Shown here piece after piece: positions 1-11,461 of a stretch of DNA of 64,000 nucleotides. Under the pieces are notes generated by a model. That model was not told where the DNA came from, ran no database searches, and saw only the letters and a list, made by a program, of their open reading frames with translations. The position numbers and the translations under genes were made by a program. The first letter of the stretch is position 1. Each line of letters opens with the position of its first letter. Origin of the DNA: Diphasiastrum complanatum (taxonomy: Eukaryota > Streptophyta > Lycopodiopsida > Lycopodiales > Lycopodiaceae); contig CM055097.1 in assembly GCA_029204225.1 (NCBI GenBank), positions 34,656,804 to 34,720,803 on the forward strand. Reading direction: 5' to 3'.

Positions 1-353
1 CATTAAAAGATAGATCTAATTGAGCAAACCTTACCTTAATTGATCTAAAAGGTCACGCGTTCCCCATTTTGAGGTGAGGTGCCCTCAAACCCTCGAACGC
101 GGGCCGCCTCCCCTTATAATAACCCGAGGCGTCTTAAAGAAGCATTTAGCTTTGATGCCCCTTGGCCTCTGATTTATATTTTTTATAAGAAAAGGAGCCC
201 TTCAATATGGGGTTTCAGGAAACTTCGAAGGCCATGGAACTTCAGATTTGAACACAGATTCCCATATGGTACGTGACGGGGGGGTGTAGGCCCCATCAGT
301 ATGTCTTTCCATCTCTCTACTCAAGGTTCCATCACTGGGACCGCTGGATGCTA

Positions 354-410
354 GCCACGTGTCCAGCGTACCACCTGTACGCTGTTGGATGGCCAGCTAT
401 AACACGTGGC
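354..410. promoter_or_regulatory. Paired G-boxes with a central palindrome upstream of eIF4A
   Basis: Two CACGTG cores lie at 356-361 and 403-408 in opposite extended contexts (GCCACGTGT at 355-363 and ACACGTGGC at 402-410). Between them is a perfect 8-bp inverted repeat, CAGCGTAC and GTACGCTG (364-371 and 377-384), around a 5-nt spacer. G-boxes are known plant bZIP/bHLH binding sites. The block lies roughly 100-200 bp upstream of the GA-rich stretch that probably forms the eIF4A leader, so I infer a promoter role. No TATA box could be assigned with confidence. Confidence 0.5.
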
Positions 411-632
411 AGAATCTGAAGGGTTAATAGGATATCCAACGGTGGCGGAGCTAACTTCTGTAGCGTTCTTAAGATTGGAGAGGGGGAGAGGAAGGAGGAA
501 GAGATAGAGGAGACAGAAAGGAAAGGAAAGGAAGAGCTCTGTGTGTGAGCTTTTTGCGTCGACGACCTACCGCCTTCCCAGCGCTTTCGATCGATCCATC
601 GCTCATTTTCCGCTCCTTTTGATCATCATCAG

Positions 633-903
633 GTAAGCCTGCACTGGAGTTGCTGTTTTGCGCTTCTTTTGCCCCTTTTTTTGCGCTTTCTTTTGAGCCA
701 TTTCTCGTCAAATACGGTGTTTGCTTTAGGTTTTAATGTTTTTCTGTTTGTTGTCGGAGATTTTAGAAGCTTTGCCTGCTATGAAGTAGGATTGACTATC
801 TGATTTGCAGCTTTATGCCTACGATTTTATGCCTGGCTAAGGGATTGAAGATTTTTGGAGATGGCCGTGCGTTGATGTGTCGTTGGTTTTGTGAAATATG
901 CAG
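633..903 (+). other. Intron in the 5' untranslated region of eIF4A
   Basis: The donor gtaagc follows the leader at 633 and the acceptor is gaaatatgcag ending at 903. Only five bases separate the acceptor from the start codon at 909. The leader upstream (about 475-632) is GA-rich and then CT-rich. The transcription start cannot be fixed from sequence alone. Leader introns are common in plant housekeeping genes and often raise expression. Confidence 0.7.
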
Positions 904-908
904 ATAAT

Positions 909-2709
909 ATGGCAGGTTTGGCACCAGAAGGATCCCAGTTCGATGCTCGCCAATATGATGCGAAAATGGATCAAGTGTAAGCTGGTTTTCTTTTGAAATC
1001 GTTTTTCGTTTAAGAAAGGCATGGCAAAAAGATTTGATTGCTTGTATTTTATACGATTTATATATATATTCTCTTTTCATCTTCTTAAGGCTGGAGATTT
1101 GTAATTGCAGTTTATCAGAAGGGGATGATATGATCTCTACTTGGGATGAGGTTAACGAAACATTTGATTCGATGGGGCTTCAAGAGAACCTTTTGAGGGG
1201 AATCTATGCCTATGGTTGGTGTTCATTTTTCCCTTCGCATCTTTTATTGTTTAGCAAATCTGTGCTTTAAAGATCCATTCAACTGTCCGAAGCACAATAC
1301 TTATTATGCGTTTGGCCATTTTGATTTCAACCTTCAGGGTTTGAGAAACCCTCTGCCATTCAGCAACGGGGTATTGTGCCCTTCTGCAAAGGGCTGGATG
1401 TTATACAACAAGCGCAATCTGGAACTGGGAAGACAGCTACTTTCTGCTCTGGAATCTTGCAACAACTAGATTACCAGCTCTTGGATTGCCAGGCCCTCGT
1501 GCTTGCCCCCACCCGCGAGCTAGCACAACAGATTGAAAAAGTTATGAGGGCTTTAGGTGACTATTTGCAGGTCAAGGTACATGCATGTGTAGGAGGGACG
1601 AGCGTCCGTGAAGATCAGCGGATTTTGCAGAGTGGAGTACATGTAGTCGTTGGAACACCTGGGCGAGTGTATGACATGCTCCGGCGCAATGCTCTGAGAC
1701 CCGACTATATCAAAATTTTCGTTCTGGATGAAGCTGATGAGATGCTTTCTCGCGGTTTTAAAGATCAAGTATGACATTCTTGCTGTCTAGTAGATTTCCT
1801 TGTGGCCATGAGTTATGTCCAGGCGTTCTGAATGAAATTGTTGTTTAATCTGGCTTTTTAAGCTCACCATTTTGTTTGATGGTATTTGTTTGTCTTTTGA
1901 TCTTAGTGGAACTTGTTCAGCTGTAATATAATCATCATTTATGTTCTCATCAAGCTCGTGAAGTTTGGGGTTGGAATTTTTCTAAGCACTTATTCAGTTT
2001 AGGTCTTTGGGCAATTTTTCATTCTGATGTAGTACATTTCTACCAACGCATATGTTTTGTTGATTGGCTGCAGATCTATGATATATTTCAGTTACTTCCA
2101 CCTAAGCTTCAGGTTGGTGTATTCTCTGCAACGATGCCTCCAGAAGCTCTTGAAATCACACGCAAGTTTATGAACAAGCCAGTGAAAATTCTTGTCAAGA
2201 GAGATGAATTAACTCTGGAGGGTATAAAGCAGTTCTATGTTAATGTAGAAAAGGAAGAGTGGAAGTTGGATACGCTCTGTGATCTGTATGAGACTCTTGC
2301 AATAACTCAAAGCGTCATTTTTATTAATACAAGACGAAAGGTGGACTGGTTAACTGATAAGATGCGTGCCCGGGACCATACAGTTTCTGCTACTCATGGG
2401 GATATGGATCAGAACACCCGCGATATCATAATGAGAGAGTTTAGATCTGGATCATCGCGTGTTTTGATCACGACGGACCTATTGGCTCGCGGCATTGATG
2501 TGCAGCAGGTCTCTCTTGTTATCAATTATGACTTGCCTTCGCAGCCAGAAAACTATCTGCACCGTATTGGTCGTAGTGGTAGATTTGGAAGGAAAGGTGT
2601 TGCCATCAACTTTGTGACAAAGGAAGATGAGCGGATGCTACAGGATATTCAAAGATTCTACAACACGGTTATAGAACAGTTGCCTTCTAATGTTGCTGAC
2701 CTTCTATAA
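909..2709 (+). CDS. eIF4A: Eukaryotic initiation factor 4A, DEAD-box RNA helicase
   Basis: Cytoplasmic ATP-dependent RNA helicase of the eIF4F complex; it unwinds mRNA leaders for ribosome scanning. The coding exons I place are 909-976, 1111-1214, 1338-1768 and 2074-2709, all with GT-AG borders and consistent phase. They sum to 1239 nt, 412 aa plus stop, the usual eIF4A length. The N-terminus [15 protein letters not shown] is the canonical plant start. Visible motifs in order are the Q motif region ([10 protein letters not shown]), motif I AQSGTGKT, motif Ia [12 protein letters not shown], motif II DEAD (VLDEADEM), motif III SAT, motif V region ARGIDVQQ and motif [15 protein letters not shown], ending DLL. 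No lesion is seen. This is canonical eIF4A rather than eIF4A-III, judging by both termini. It is the only apparently intact host gene in the window. Confidence 0.97.
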
Positions 2710-3369
2710 ACTTGAGCAGCTGGATCTGATTTGGAGTATTATATACTGTTATGAGATTGCTGTATTCTAGGATTAATACTATCAATACAATGACTCGAGA
2801 TACCCGAACCTAGGGTTTCGCTGCCTATGGTTGGCAAGTGAAGAGTCTTAATATAGCGTTGTTTATTACTTCTGATCTGGATTGAGGTGAGGTATTTATT
2901 TAAAAGTGTAGAACATAAATAGGATTTTGCCCCTTGTTCTTCTATGGAGGCGATCGGAGTATTTTATAAACGACGAATTATAGTTATCAAATTTGTTTCT
3001 TATTTCATTTAGGTAGTTCACCTGCGAGGTTTGCATTTTCTAGTTTTAGTCGCATCATAACCTATGTTTTTGTGGGACTCTTCTGGAACGTTTTCTTTCA
3101 ACATATTTTCTCAGAAGAAAGATCTTGACCCTTAAAGTATTGGTCAAAGTTTTATTGGCTTGTGAATCACTAATTGAATAACAGCAATTCAAACTGTGCC
3201 GATGATCAATCAGGGTATGATGAAGTCCCTATGTTGTCTTAACCATATCTTTGCGCTTAAATTTTTTATATAACCCTAGCAGTATTATTTTTGCAGATCA
3301 AGGTTCATATGGTGTCACCATTACATTGTGCATGATTGATCTAATAATTGATTCTAAGATACTCTTGCA
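2710..3369. other. 3' flank of eIF4A, no further gene seen
   Basis: AT-rich sequence that presumably holds the 3' UTR and polyadenylation region of eIF4A. Degenerate AATAAA-like strings occur but none can be chosen. No coding similarity or repeat was recognised. Confidence 0.4.
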
Positions 3370-3760
3370 ACTGTTCAAATCATTGGAAAAATTCGAGTCA
3401 TTGGGAAAATACGATTCTTTGAAAAAAAATTCGATCCATTGAAAAAACATCGAGTCGTTACAAAAAAATTCGAGTCTTTCCAAAAAATCAAGTCTTGAAA
3501 AATTCGAGTCCTTCGAAAAAATTTGAGTCGTTTTTAAAATTTTGCATCGTAGATATATATATATATATATAAAATATGCGAGATGTGTGTCGCATATCTT
3601 ACTTAGAGAGAGAGATGACAGCAAAAGTCCGAGTCAGAGATAGGCGAGAGAGCGACTTGGGGCATATCTCGCACATCTCATGTCTCAAACAGCTCGCACA
3701 TCTCACATATTTGGCATATCTTGCACATACTGCATATCTCGCTTGTTGTGTACATCTCGT
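3370..3760 (+). repeat. Short TTCGAGTC array followed by a CATATCTCGCA repeat
   Basis: From 3370 to about 3545 there are about nine degenerate units of an 18-bp repeat (TTCGAGTC followed by an A-rich half). A short TA run follows at 3551-3571. From about 3590 to 3760 a second motif (atatctcgcacatctc and variants) recurs. The same two motifs lie together at 44726-44790 beside a Helitron-type terminus, so this is probably a fragment of the same element family. No terminus is visible here. Confidence 0.6.
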
Positions 3761-5092
3761 ATTTTTGAAAGTGTGTGTTCATGTTAGGCAAGGTGGATAC
3801 AACATAAGAGCAAGAAATAAAAATGTCAAAGTATAGAATACATATAGTGGAACCTTAAACTTGTTAGTTGTATCTTGAGACCATAAAACATAGAAATTGT
3901 TGATAATACACAATGGAGTAGGAGCAAAAATCCAACTCTTCTTTTAACTCTTAACCCTAAAATTGCTAAGAGAATTACTGTTACTATCAATTCCGCTCTA
4001 ACACCTTCCCTTGACTGATGATTTTTGTCGGTAGGTGCAACGAAAAAGCCTGCATACAGAAGACCATTCCATCTAAAATTTCTATTTGCACCAACCGTAT
4101 ACATGAAACTTCTACTATAGATGTATCAAAACATCAAACAAAGAGTAGAATGTTTGTAACAAAGACTGGAGCCATACTCTCTGCTATTTTAAACATCGAC
4201 AAAAAGTGCGTTTTTTCTCGCTATGATACATTCAAGTGCGTTCCAAGATGATTATCATATGCCTCGTAGTAGAATCTGGCCAACCTTGAGATCTGGCTCA
4301 AGTGCGACATTTGGATAAGGGCTAGGAAGGCGTGGATGTAACATGGAGATGTTTAGAGCCCCATCATTGTCCTGCCAATCTTTATCCCTGCAAATAGTTT
4401 TGACTGAGATTAGGTAAGATTGTGTTCACCAAGGAGCTCAAATTTCTGCATACCCCATATGCAGGTAGATTAGAGAATGAATTGTCTGTATCCCTTGTAA
4501 GAAGGAGAAGTCCTTGAAGGGTAACGCCAAAAGCTCATTTGCAATGCTCTCATTAAGAGTATTGGATGAATATTAGATAAACTTGACGGAACTGTCTGAC
4601 CAAACAATTTTGTGGTTCTCTTGGTTGCATAATTGTTTGGAAAAGAGCATACCATGTTACTAAAAAGGACTTTCAAATAGTAGCATTTCCTCTTTAGTGA
4701 AAAAGAAGGAAATGAACAAAAGATGAGTTGGGTGTTAAATGAATTAATGTAACAAATATAAAAAAATTTGTATTTGATAAAGTTGAGAAATCTCCTAATA
4801 TGAAATAGAAGATTTACAAAAGCTAGGCTCTGCATAATTTACACTCATGAATTGGTTCCTTCACAAATGGCATGAGGGGTTTAGTTGTAGTGTTGTTTGA
4901 ATACTCAACTATAGAAGGATCCAATCTCCACTTGCAACAAAGCCTGATGTGTTCAAAATACTTGTAACTCTTAATCACAATTGACGCTAAACAATGACTA
5001 AAAATGTATTAACTAACGCATTGAATAAAGAGAGACTGATAGCACTAAGAAAGTCAAAAACTGGAGTCAAAACATGCTTACTCTAAAACGCA
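3761..5092. other. Unassigned intergenic DNA
   Basis: AT-rich sequence with only short ORFs of no recognisable family. I see no RNA gene, terminal repeat or coding motif in it. Confidence 0.4.
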
Positions 5093-5330
5093 TAATGGCT
5101 ACAAATTATTTGCTGCTCAGATCAACAGACAACAACTAAAAGCAAATGTAATGGCTATGTACTATTTGTTGCTCGGATCAAAAGGGAGAAATCAAAACCA
5201 AATGAAATGACTGTGTACTCTATCATGTTCGAATCAAAAGGAAATAACCAAAAGCAAATGCAATGGCTACGTACTCTTTGTTGCTTGAATCAAAAGCAAT
5301 GACCACCTCTTTGCTACTTGGATCATAAGA
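5093..5330 (+). repeat. Minisatellite of about 56-bp units
   Basis: About four and a half degenerate copies of a unit built on AATGGCTACGTACTCTTTG, then TTGCTCGGATCAAAAG and an A-rich tail (AACCAAAAGCAAATG). One isolated degenerate copy recurs near 5805-5880. No function can be assigned. Confidence 0.6.
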
Positions 5331-6930
5331 AGAAAACGCCATCATTATTATTCCTAGTTCGTTCTATCTCATGTTCTCTGCTCTCTACTCTCTGTGTTGC
5401 TCTTCTTTTCAAATCAAAAATCAAGTTATAAGGGATCTAGATTTAGTTTGTTTATATTAGTCTTTCTTACAAATCTAGGGCAGAAGTTATGAGGCCTTCA
5501 AATGACATACAGAGGTGCATTTTTTCTTCAATAAATACATAGGAAATGCTTTAAAGTTTTGATTACTTATATACATAAAGAAATGGATATAGTTTTTTAA
5601 GCTAGCATTGTAGTGCCATCCTACAATACATAGATAATAGAATTCTAAATACACTTCCACAAACTTGCTCTCAGAAATTCATCAATAGTGTTAAATCCTT
5701 CAAGATGCTTTGCAAAAGCTTCACATACATGGAACCAAAATCCTCTGAGTACATAAGTAGCAATTCACAAAACAAAAAAGAACACCAGCATCATCATCTC
5801 ATCTTAAATCAAAAGAAAAAACTAAAAGGAAATGCAGTGGGTACGCACAATTTGCTACTCAGGGCAAAACCAAAATTGAAATGAAATTGCAGTAGTAAAC
5901 AAATGAATAGGAGTGCTTGCCTTTTCTCTAGGCTCTAGCTAGCACTATCATACCTCATGCTGAATGAGAGAGAAGGGGGTCGCCTTCTTCGATGTCTCGT
6001 GTCGACATTCTAGAGTGTGTGTAGAGGAAAGTTCTATTGATAGCCTTAAGGCTCTTGGTAGATAGAAGAGAATTAGAGAGGATTATAGAACGAGAGAGAG
6101 TTTTCTGATCATCTGAAGCCATAGATGCTTCAGCTTCAACCCCTATTTCACGATCTGCATCGTCTACATCAACTGGAGCAGATGCAGATGCTTCAATCAA
6201 TGGAACAGTAGAAGACTCATCATCTAAAATTTCAGCAGATATGTAAAAGACAAAAGTCATTCCTTTGATTAAAAGGCGACATATTCTTATGTGGATACCA
6301 CAATGTCTATTTCTTTTAAAATGCACAAAAATTCTATAGTAAAATCTATGAATCTGAATCACTTACGGTGGTAAGTTATTGGATTTGAGCTTATAAGTTT
6401 GTGGTTTCTAGCTAAAATCAATGGATTCATTGGTGGTTCTCTTGAAAGAAAAATATGCAACCAATGAAAAATGCAATTGTATCAATTGGCATGTAAAATT
6501 TCATGTGCTTTTTGTGAGCACCAGCTAAATTTTTCCTTGCCACAGTGCGGAAGTGGTCTCCCACTTTTGTAGATTTGTTTAGGCTATTTCCTTGATCTAA
6601 GTTTGAAGTTTCAAGCCTATTTCCGTGATCTAAGTCCGAAGTTTCAAGCCAAACTCTTCAGATCCACCAATTAAATTTCAACTCTAAGGATAAATACTGA
6701 TTGACATTCTAATTCTCTATCGAAACTAATAACGCATCTTCTTGAGATCTCGGGCCTCAAGAGCATGTTTGAATTGTGCAAAACGATGCTTGTGTTGTCT
6801 CTGGAAATGCCTAATGGTGAGTAATAAGAACTTAATGCTTGCGTGAGCAAAATGTAGAGGCAGGCCATCTACCTCATCGGATCAGCTATGGCACATAAGT
6901 TGTTGTGAAAATAGAGTATTAGATTACCTT
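5331..6930. other. Unassigned DNA with one acidic minus-strand ORF
   Basis: Mostly non-coding. A minus-strand ORF at 5955-6362 (135 aa) holds a Ser/Ala/Asp/Glu-rich stretch in its second half. It matches no family I recognise and its coding status is doubtful. A short direct repeat (gatctaagt.tgaagtttcaagcc) is present twice at about 6594-6651. Confidence 0.25.
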
Positions 6931-6937
6931 ATAGGTG

Positions 6938-7060
6938 CATTGAATTTGTCATTGGTAAAAAAACACATTGTATGAAGATTAGGCAGAAATAAACAGGGCA
7001 TTGAATTTGCCATTGGTAAAAGACACTATGTTTGAAGATTAGGCAGGAATGAACAGGTTC
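6938..7060 (+). repeat. Tandem duplication of about 61 bp
   Basis: Two consecutive copies of a segment beginning GCATTGAATTTG.CATTGG and continuing through TGAAGATTAGGCAG.AAT to AACAGG. They differ by a few substitutions and small indels. No coding content was recognised. Confidence 0.65.
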
Positions 7061-7429
7061 TAGAAAGGTGCTCGAGAGCCCGGCGAACCAATTGGAGTAT
7101 AGATTAGCACCTGAGCTCAAGTTGTCCGCAAGACTCCAGCCCCAAGAACCCATGGTTGTCTGCACACGGAGACTTTGCCGAGTGTTTCATCATTGGACAC
7201 AGCGTAGGAGCAACGATTGTGCACCAGACAATGCTTAACACAGCAATAGATGGATTTGATACACTGATCTGTGGCTTGATACTGAGAGTTCCCTTCTTTG
7301 GAGGTATAGAGAGAACCAGCTCCAAGATTGAATATCTGTGTATAAAACATACATCCTTTTAGTACTTGTTTAATAGCATGTGAAGTTGTCAACCGTCCGT
7401 TGCTTTTGATTGAGAAAATTTAACTCTAA

Positions 7430-8022
7430 AGCGAGGAAGAAGTTGAACTGTTTCCCATTGTTGCCAAAGCCTTGAAGCGTTTATGAAGTATTCAGAAGCC
7501 GGATCTAACCAAAATGGCAAACTGAAGCTCAAGCATAAATTGCCTAAGTACAGCATCAGCCCAGAAACTATCCGCCAGATGCAAATTCACACCTTGACTT
7601 GGAAAATGATCACTAGGTAGAAAACCTCTTTCTGCCATAGTTGTCATGAACTTCTTCACGCACTGCTCATCCCATTTCTGGCTATTCAAAAATTTGAAAA
7701 CATTAATCAAAACCTTCCTTCTCAATAAATAGAATTTGTCCAAACGCAATATATCAATGCCACCCCATTCCCTACTCATTGCGGACAAAAATCCTTCAAA
7801 AATTTGAAGGGAAAGCTTCACATCTAAACGAAGCAAAAGGGAGGCAAGCCTCTCAATGAGGTCAACCCACACGACCACCTTGTCACTGCGCCAGACGCAG
7901 TACAACAGGCCCTTCCATATCTTCTTCATGTCCATGTCTGTGAGCGTCTTCTGTGTAGAGAGCTATACCACCAAGAGCGCCATTGCCTTCTCCCGAGTTC
8001 TTTGTCTGGCAATGCCAACATC
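7430..8022 (-). pseudogene. Pseudogene related to RRP1/Nop52 ribosomal RNA-processing protein
   Basis: RRP1-family proteins are nucleolar and act in rRNA processing and large-subunit assembly. On the minus strand the frame shows RTREKAMALLV, then a TAG (7963-7965), then LSTQKTLTDMDMKKIWKGLL, followed by CVWRSDK and later REWGGIDILRLDKFYLL. These match the family's conserved N-terminal block (KIWKGLFYCMWMSDK and REW.GIDRLRLDKFY type). The longest open stretch runs 7492-7935. A second stop (7492-7494) interrupts continuing similarity (ILHKRFKALATMG). The absence of visible introns suggests a retrocopy, but the match is too short to prove it. At least two stops make it non-functional. It ends upstream against a GA microsatellite. 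Confidence 0.72.
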
Positions 8023-8156
8023 TTGGGAACGCCTGATGCACCTCTCCCTCTGCTGCCTCCATGCCCCACTCCTTCTTCTTCCTCCGCTCCTCACCCTTTC
8101 TTTGTCTCCATCCTTTCTTCTTTCCTTCATGTCTTTCTTCTATTTTCTCCTCCCTT

Positions 8157-8159
<3 letters not shown>

Positions 8160-8220
<61 letters not shown>
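8160..8220 (+). repeat. (GA)n microsatellite, about 60 bp
   Basis: An essentially perfect GA run, directly 5' (on the minus strand) of the RRP1-like pseudogene. Confidence 0.95.
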
Positions 8221-8225
<5 letters not shown>

Positions 8226-8479
8226 TACAGCGTGTGCTCAAGGGAAAACTGCAAATTTGAAATGTGTGTGCGGGTGCCAAAAAAGAAAAAAGAAAAAGAA
8301 AAAAGGCTTGCATGTGTTATTTTTTTCACCATTTTTTTTCAAACGATGTTTTTTAGCTTTGGTTGTTGCAAAAACATGACATTTTTCATGGCAGAGTGTG
8401 ACATTTTCGGCGGCACAGCGTGACATTTTCGACGGCAAAAACACACACACAGTCTCTAAAATAGTTTTATATACTATAT

Positions 8480-8484
8480 AGATA

Positions 8485-8517
<33 letters not shown>

Positions 8518-8520
8518 ATA

Positions 8521-8551
<31 letters not shown>

Positions 8552-8695
8552 GTATGTATGTACATATATATATACAGTCTCAAAAATTTTCAAGACTCTA
8601 AAAATTTCTAAAACCATCTTAAATCCAATCTTTTGTTGGAGCTTTTTTAAGTTCTTGCATTTTCACTATCTTCCTATCCATTTTCGAACTATCTA

Positions 8696-8730
<35 letters not shown>
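8480..8730 (+). repeat. Compound TATG/TG/TA microsatellites
   Basis: A TATG-TG-TATG compound run occupies about 8488-8575 and a pure TA run about 8699-8730. The TA run directly precedes repeat family H, as other TA runs do elsewhere in the window. Confidence 0.9.
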
Positions 8731-8734
<4 letters not shown>

Positions 8735-8960
8735 CTTGCATACACTTTTGTATGCATGAGTGAGGGGACCCATGCATCCTCCTCCCCTCACCCATGCACA
8801 CACATTTTTTGAACTAAAAGGGGATGCCCACCCCATACATACTCTTTTGACACATTTTTTTAGTTATAACTTTTGTTTATGTATGGAAAAAGTGCATCTC
8901 CCCCACACATATATACACTCATGTGCGTTGAGGGTAGGGCCCATAAAAGAATGGATTCAA
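8735..8960 (+). repeat. Dispersed repeat 'H', copy 1
   Basis: Starts after the TA microsatellite with a TATGCATGAGTGAGGGG-like stretch, then CATGCATCCTCCTCCCCTCA and a segment near GAACTAAAAGG. It ends near GTGCGTTGAGGGTAGGGCCC. Two further copies lie at 22735-22990 (plus) and 49495-49640 (minus), each beside a Helitron-type terminus and a microsatellite. No coding potential. Confidence 0.65.
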
Positions 8961-9740
8961 TGTGAAAGTTTTAAAACTTCAACTCTAAAGTTTAAGTCGT
9001 TGTGAACTTTGAAGTAATTTTAGAACTTCAACTTGCACTTCTTTGAGGTTTAACTTTTTGTGAACTATGAAGTTTAAAAAAGATGTAAATGGACACAAGA
9101 AATCTATGTAATGTGAACCTTTAAGTAAATGGACACAAGAATCTGTGTAATTGTGATAGTTTAAGTAAATGGACACATAATTTAAATAATCTAATTAAGG
9201 TAAAAGTATTAAAATTTCAACTTTAAATTAGAGTCCTTTTGTAAACTTTAAATTTTACAAACCATTTAAATGGACAGGGAATCTATGTAACCTCATAGAA
9301 TCTAATTGATGTGATAGCTATAAGACTTCAACTTTGAAGTAATTTTAAAACTTCCACTTTGAAGTTCTTTGGAGTTTAACTCTTTCATGAATTTTGTAAA
9401 TCAAAGTCTAAATAAAAGCTGTAAATGGACAAGGAATCTATGTAATCTCATAGAATCTAATTGGCATGTATGTAATCTCATTAAAACCTAATTAATGCAA
9501 AAGTTTTAAAACTTCAACTTGGAAGTTTAAGTCTATGGACTTTGAAGTTTCAAAGAGATGGAAAATGAAATACTATAACTATGAACTTTCAACTTGAAGT
9601 TATTTGAGAATATTGTAACATGCATTACTTGATAATTAGCTTTTAATTTAAATATTCTCAAAACTTTAAATGCATTGTGAAGTTTCATTACCCATTAATA
9701 ATTAAATTTTCCAAAACAAAGGTTAAAACAATATTAACCA
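8961..9740 (+). repeat. Degenerate AACTTCAACTTTGAAGTTTAA-type repeat region
   Basis: Variants of AACTTCAACTTTGAAGTTT and of GTAAATGGACA.AGAATCTATG recur irregularly across the region. The repeats are too degenerate to fix a period by eye. No ORF of interest. Confidence 0.5.
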
Positions 9741-9892
9741 TTATAGGTGGGTGAGGGGGAGAGAGAGAGGAGGGTTTGATGATAAATAAGGAAAAGTTAA
9801 AGAAAGATCTATTTCATAACATGGGGGTGGCAAAAACATAAGAGGCGGGTTTTTAGGTATGGTCATGATGTTTTTAATACAGCCATCGAATT

Positions 9893-11453
9893 TTGTGGAT
9901 TCTTTGACGAACCTCAAACATTCGAAAAAGTTGTGTATGGACCAAATAAAGATCACTAGATTCAGGCAATGGACGACGAAATGTCGTCCATGTACAAGAA
10001 CAATGTATGAACACTCGCACCTATACTTGATGGCAGAAAACCAGTCAAGTGCAAGTGGATCTATAAGATCAAAACAGGTCTCGATGGAGAAAACATCAGA
10101 TACAAGACAAGGTTGGTTGCTAAAGGATTTTCATAGAAGTATTAGATCGACTACACTGATACTTTCTCACTTGTAGTCAAACATATATCAATTCATTTGT
10201 TATTCGTGTATGCAGTGGCTCATGATTTGAAAATCCATATTGTGGACTGCTTTCCTACATGCAGAATTGGAAGAAGACAACCACTTGGTTTTGTAAGCCA
10301 AGAATATCCAAAATATGGATGTCATATGAATAAAAGCATTTATGGTCTCAAACAGGCAGCGAGACAATGGTATAGAAAGAAGGACGAAGCACTACGTTCC
10401 ATAGGCTTCAAACCTCTAGTTGTTGAATCAAATGTCTATATCAAACATGTCCAAAATGAAATAATCATTTTAGCTATTTATATTGATGATACGCTTATCT
10501 TCTCAAGAAGAGATAAGTTAATTTCAGATGTCAAAAGAGACATTTTTGAAATATTTGAGATCACCGACCTAGGAGAAGCTAAAATCTATCTAGGCTTGCA
10601 GATCATGAGAGACTTTGAAGGTGGTAAGTTGTATCTTCACCAACAAAAGTACACTCAAAAGATCATTGAAGACTTCAACATGCTCGAATGCAAAGGTGTG
10701 CATACTCCCATGATACCTGGAACAATACTGAAGGCAGATTGTCCGCAGACTCTCGAGGAAGAAGAACAAATGGCCAAAACACCCTATTGTAGGCTGATTG
10801 GATCATTGTTATATCTAGCAGACAATACCAGACCTGATATAGCATTTGCAGTATACAAGCTGAGACAGTATAATCATAACCCAGGATCATTGCATTGGAA
10901 GTTGGCGAAAAGAGTACTACAATATCTCCAAGAAACGAAAGACTATGCACTATGTTATTCAAAGGAAGCTAGATTTCACATCGAATCTTACAGTGACACA
11001 AGTTGGGCATCCATGAAGGATGATAGCAAGAGCATTTCAGGAGGTTGTACTCTAGCATCTGACGCAACCATACTTTGGATAAGCAAGAAACAAACAGTAG
11101 TAGCTCAATCTTCCTGTGAAGTGGAATATGTAGCAACAGCCAAGATGGCAAACGAGCTGATCTGGATCAAACAGATGTTGGAAGGATTTGATGAATCTAT
11201 TTCTAAGCCTTATGTCTTGTTAATGGATAACACTTCAACAATCTATCTTACAAAAGATCCTATATTTCACTCGAAAATGAAGCACATAGCTATCAAGTAT
11301 CATGTGATTCAGGACTTAGTCGAGAAGAAGATACTGAAGACAGTCTTCATACCCATAGAGAAAATGACAGCTGATATCTTTACAAAGCCATTAAGTAAAG
11401 CTTTGTTTGAGAAGCAGCGAACAAGATTGGGGTTAATCCAACAGCCACTTTGA
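9893..11453 (+). pseudogene. Copia B: reverse transcriptase and RNase H
   Basis: Ty1/copia pol, 3' half. The first 300 bp keep the RT N-terminus (EPQTFEKVVYGPNKDH, CKWIYKIKTGLDGENIRYK) but contain several in-frame stops. From 10197 a 418-codon frame is open through RT and RNase H. Visible motifs are NKSIYGLKQAARQWY, the catalytic YIDD (YIDDTLIFS, near 10480), LGLQIMRDFEGGKLYLHQ, RLIGSLLYLA, DTSWASMKDD, MDNTSTIYL and HIAIKYHVIQDLV. The C-terminus TRLGLIQQPL is followed by the polypurine tract. Gag, protease and integrase are absent; the left edge joins unrelated DNA at about 9893. Its RT resembles that of copia C. It is the best-preserved pol segment in the window, but the element as a whole is defective. 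Confidence 0.93.
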
Positions 11454-11461
11454 GAGGGAGC
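11449..11461 (+). other. Polypurine tract of copia B
   Basis: TTTGAGAGGGAGC directly precedes the TG of the presumed 3' LTR. The same string precedes the copia D LTR near 34790. This is the expected plus-strand priming site of reverse transcription. Confidence 0.75.

Noticed and set aside
909-2709. Assignment as eIF4A-III of the exon-junction complex
   Set aside because: N-terminus ([15 protein letters not shown]) and C-terminus (LPSNVADLL) fit canonical eIF4A; eIF4A-III has a different N-terminal part.
7104-7392. Overlapping ORFs on both strands near 7.2 kb
   Set aside because: No family was recognised on either strand, and the region includes the edge of a small tandem duplication.
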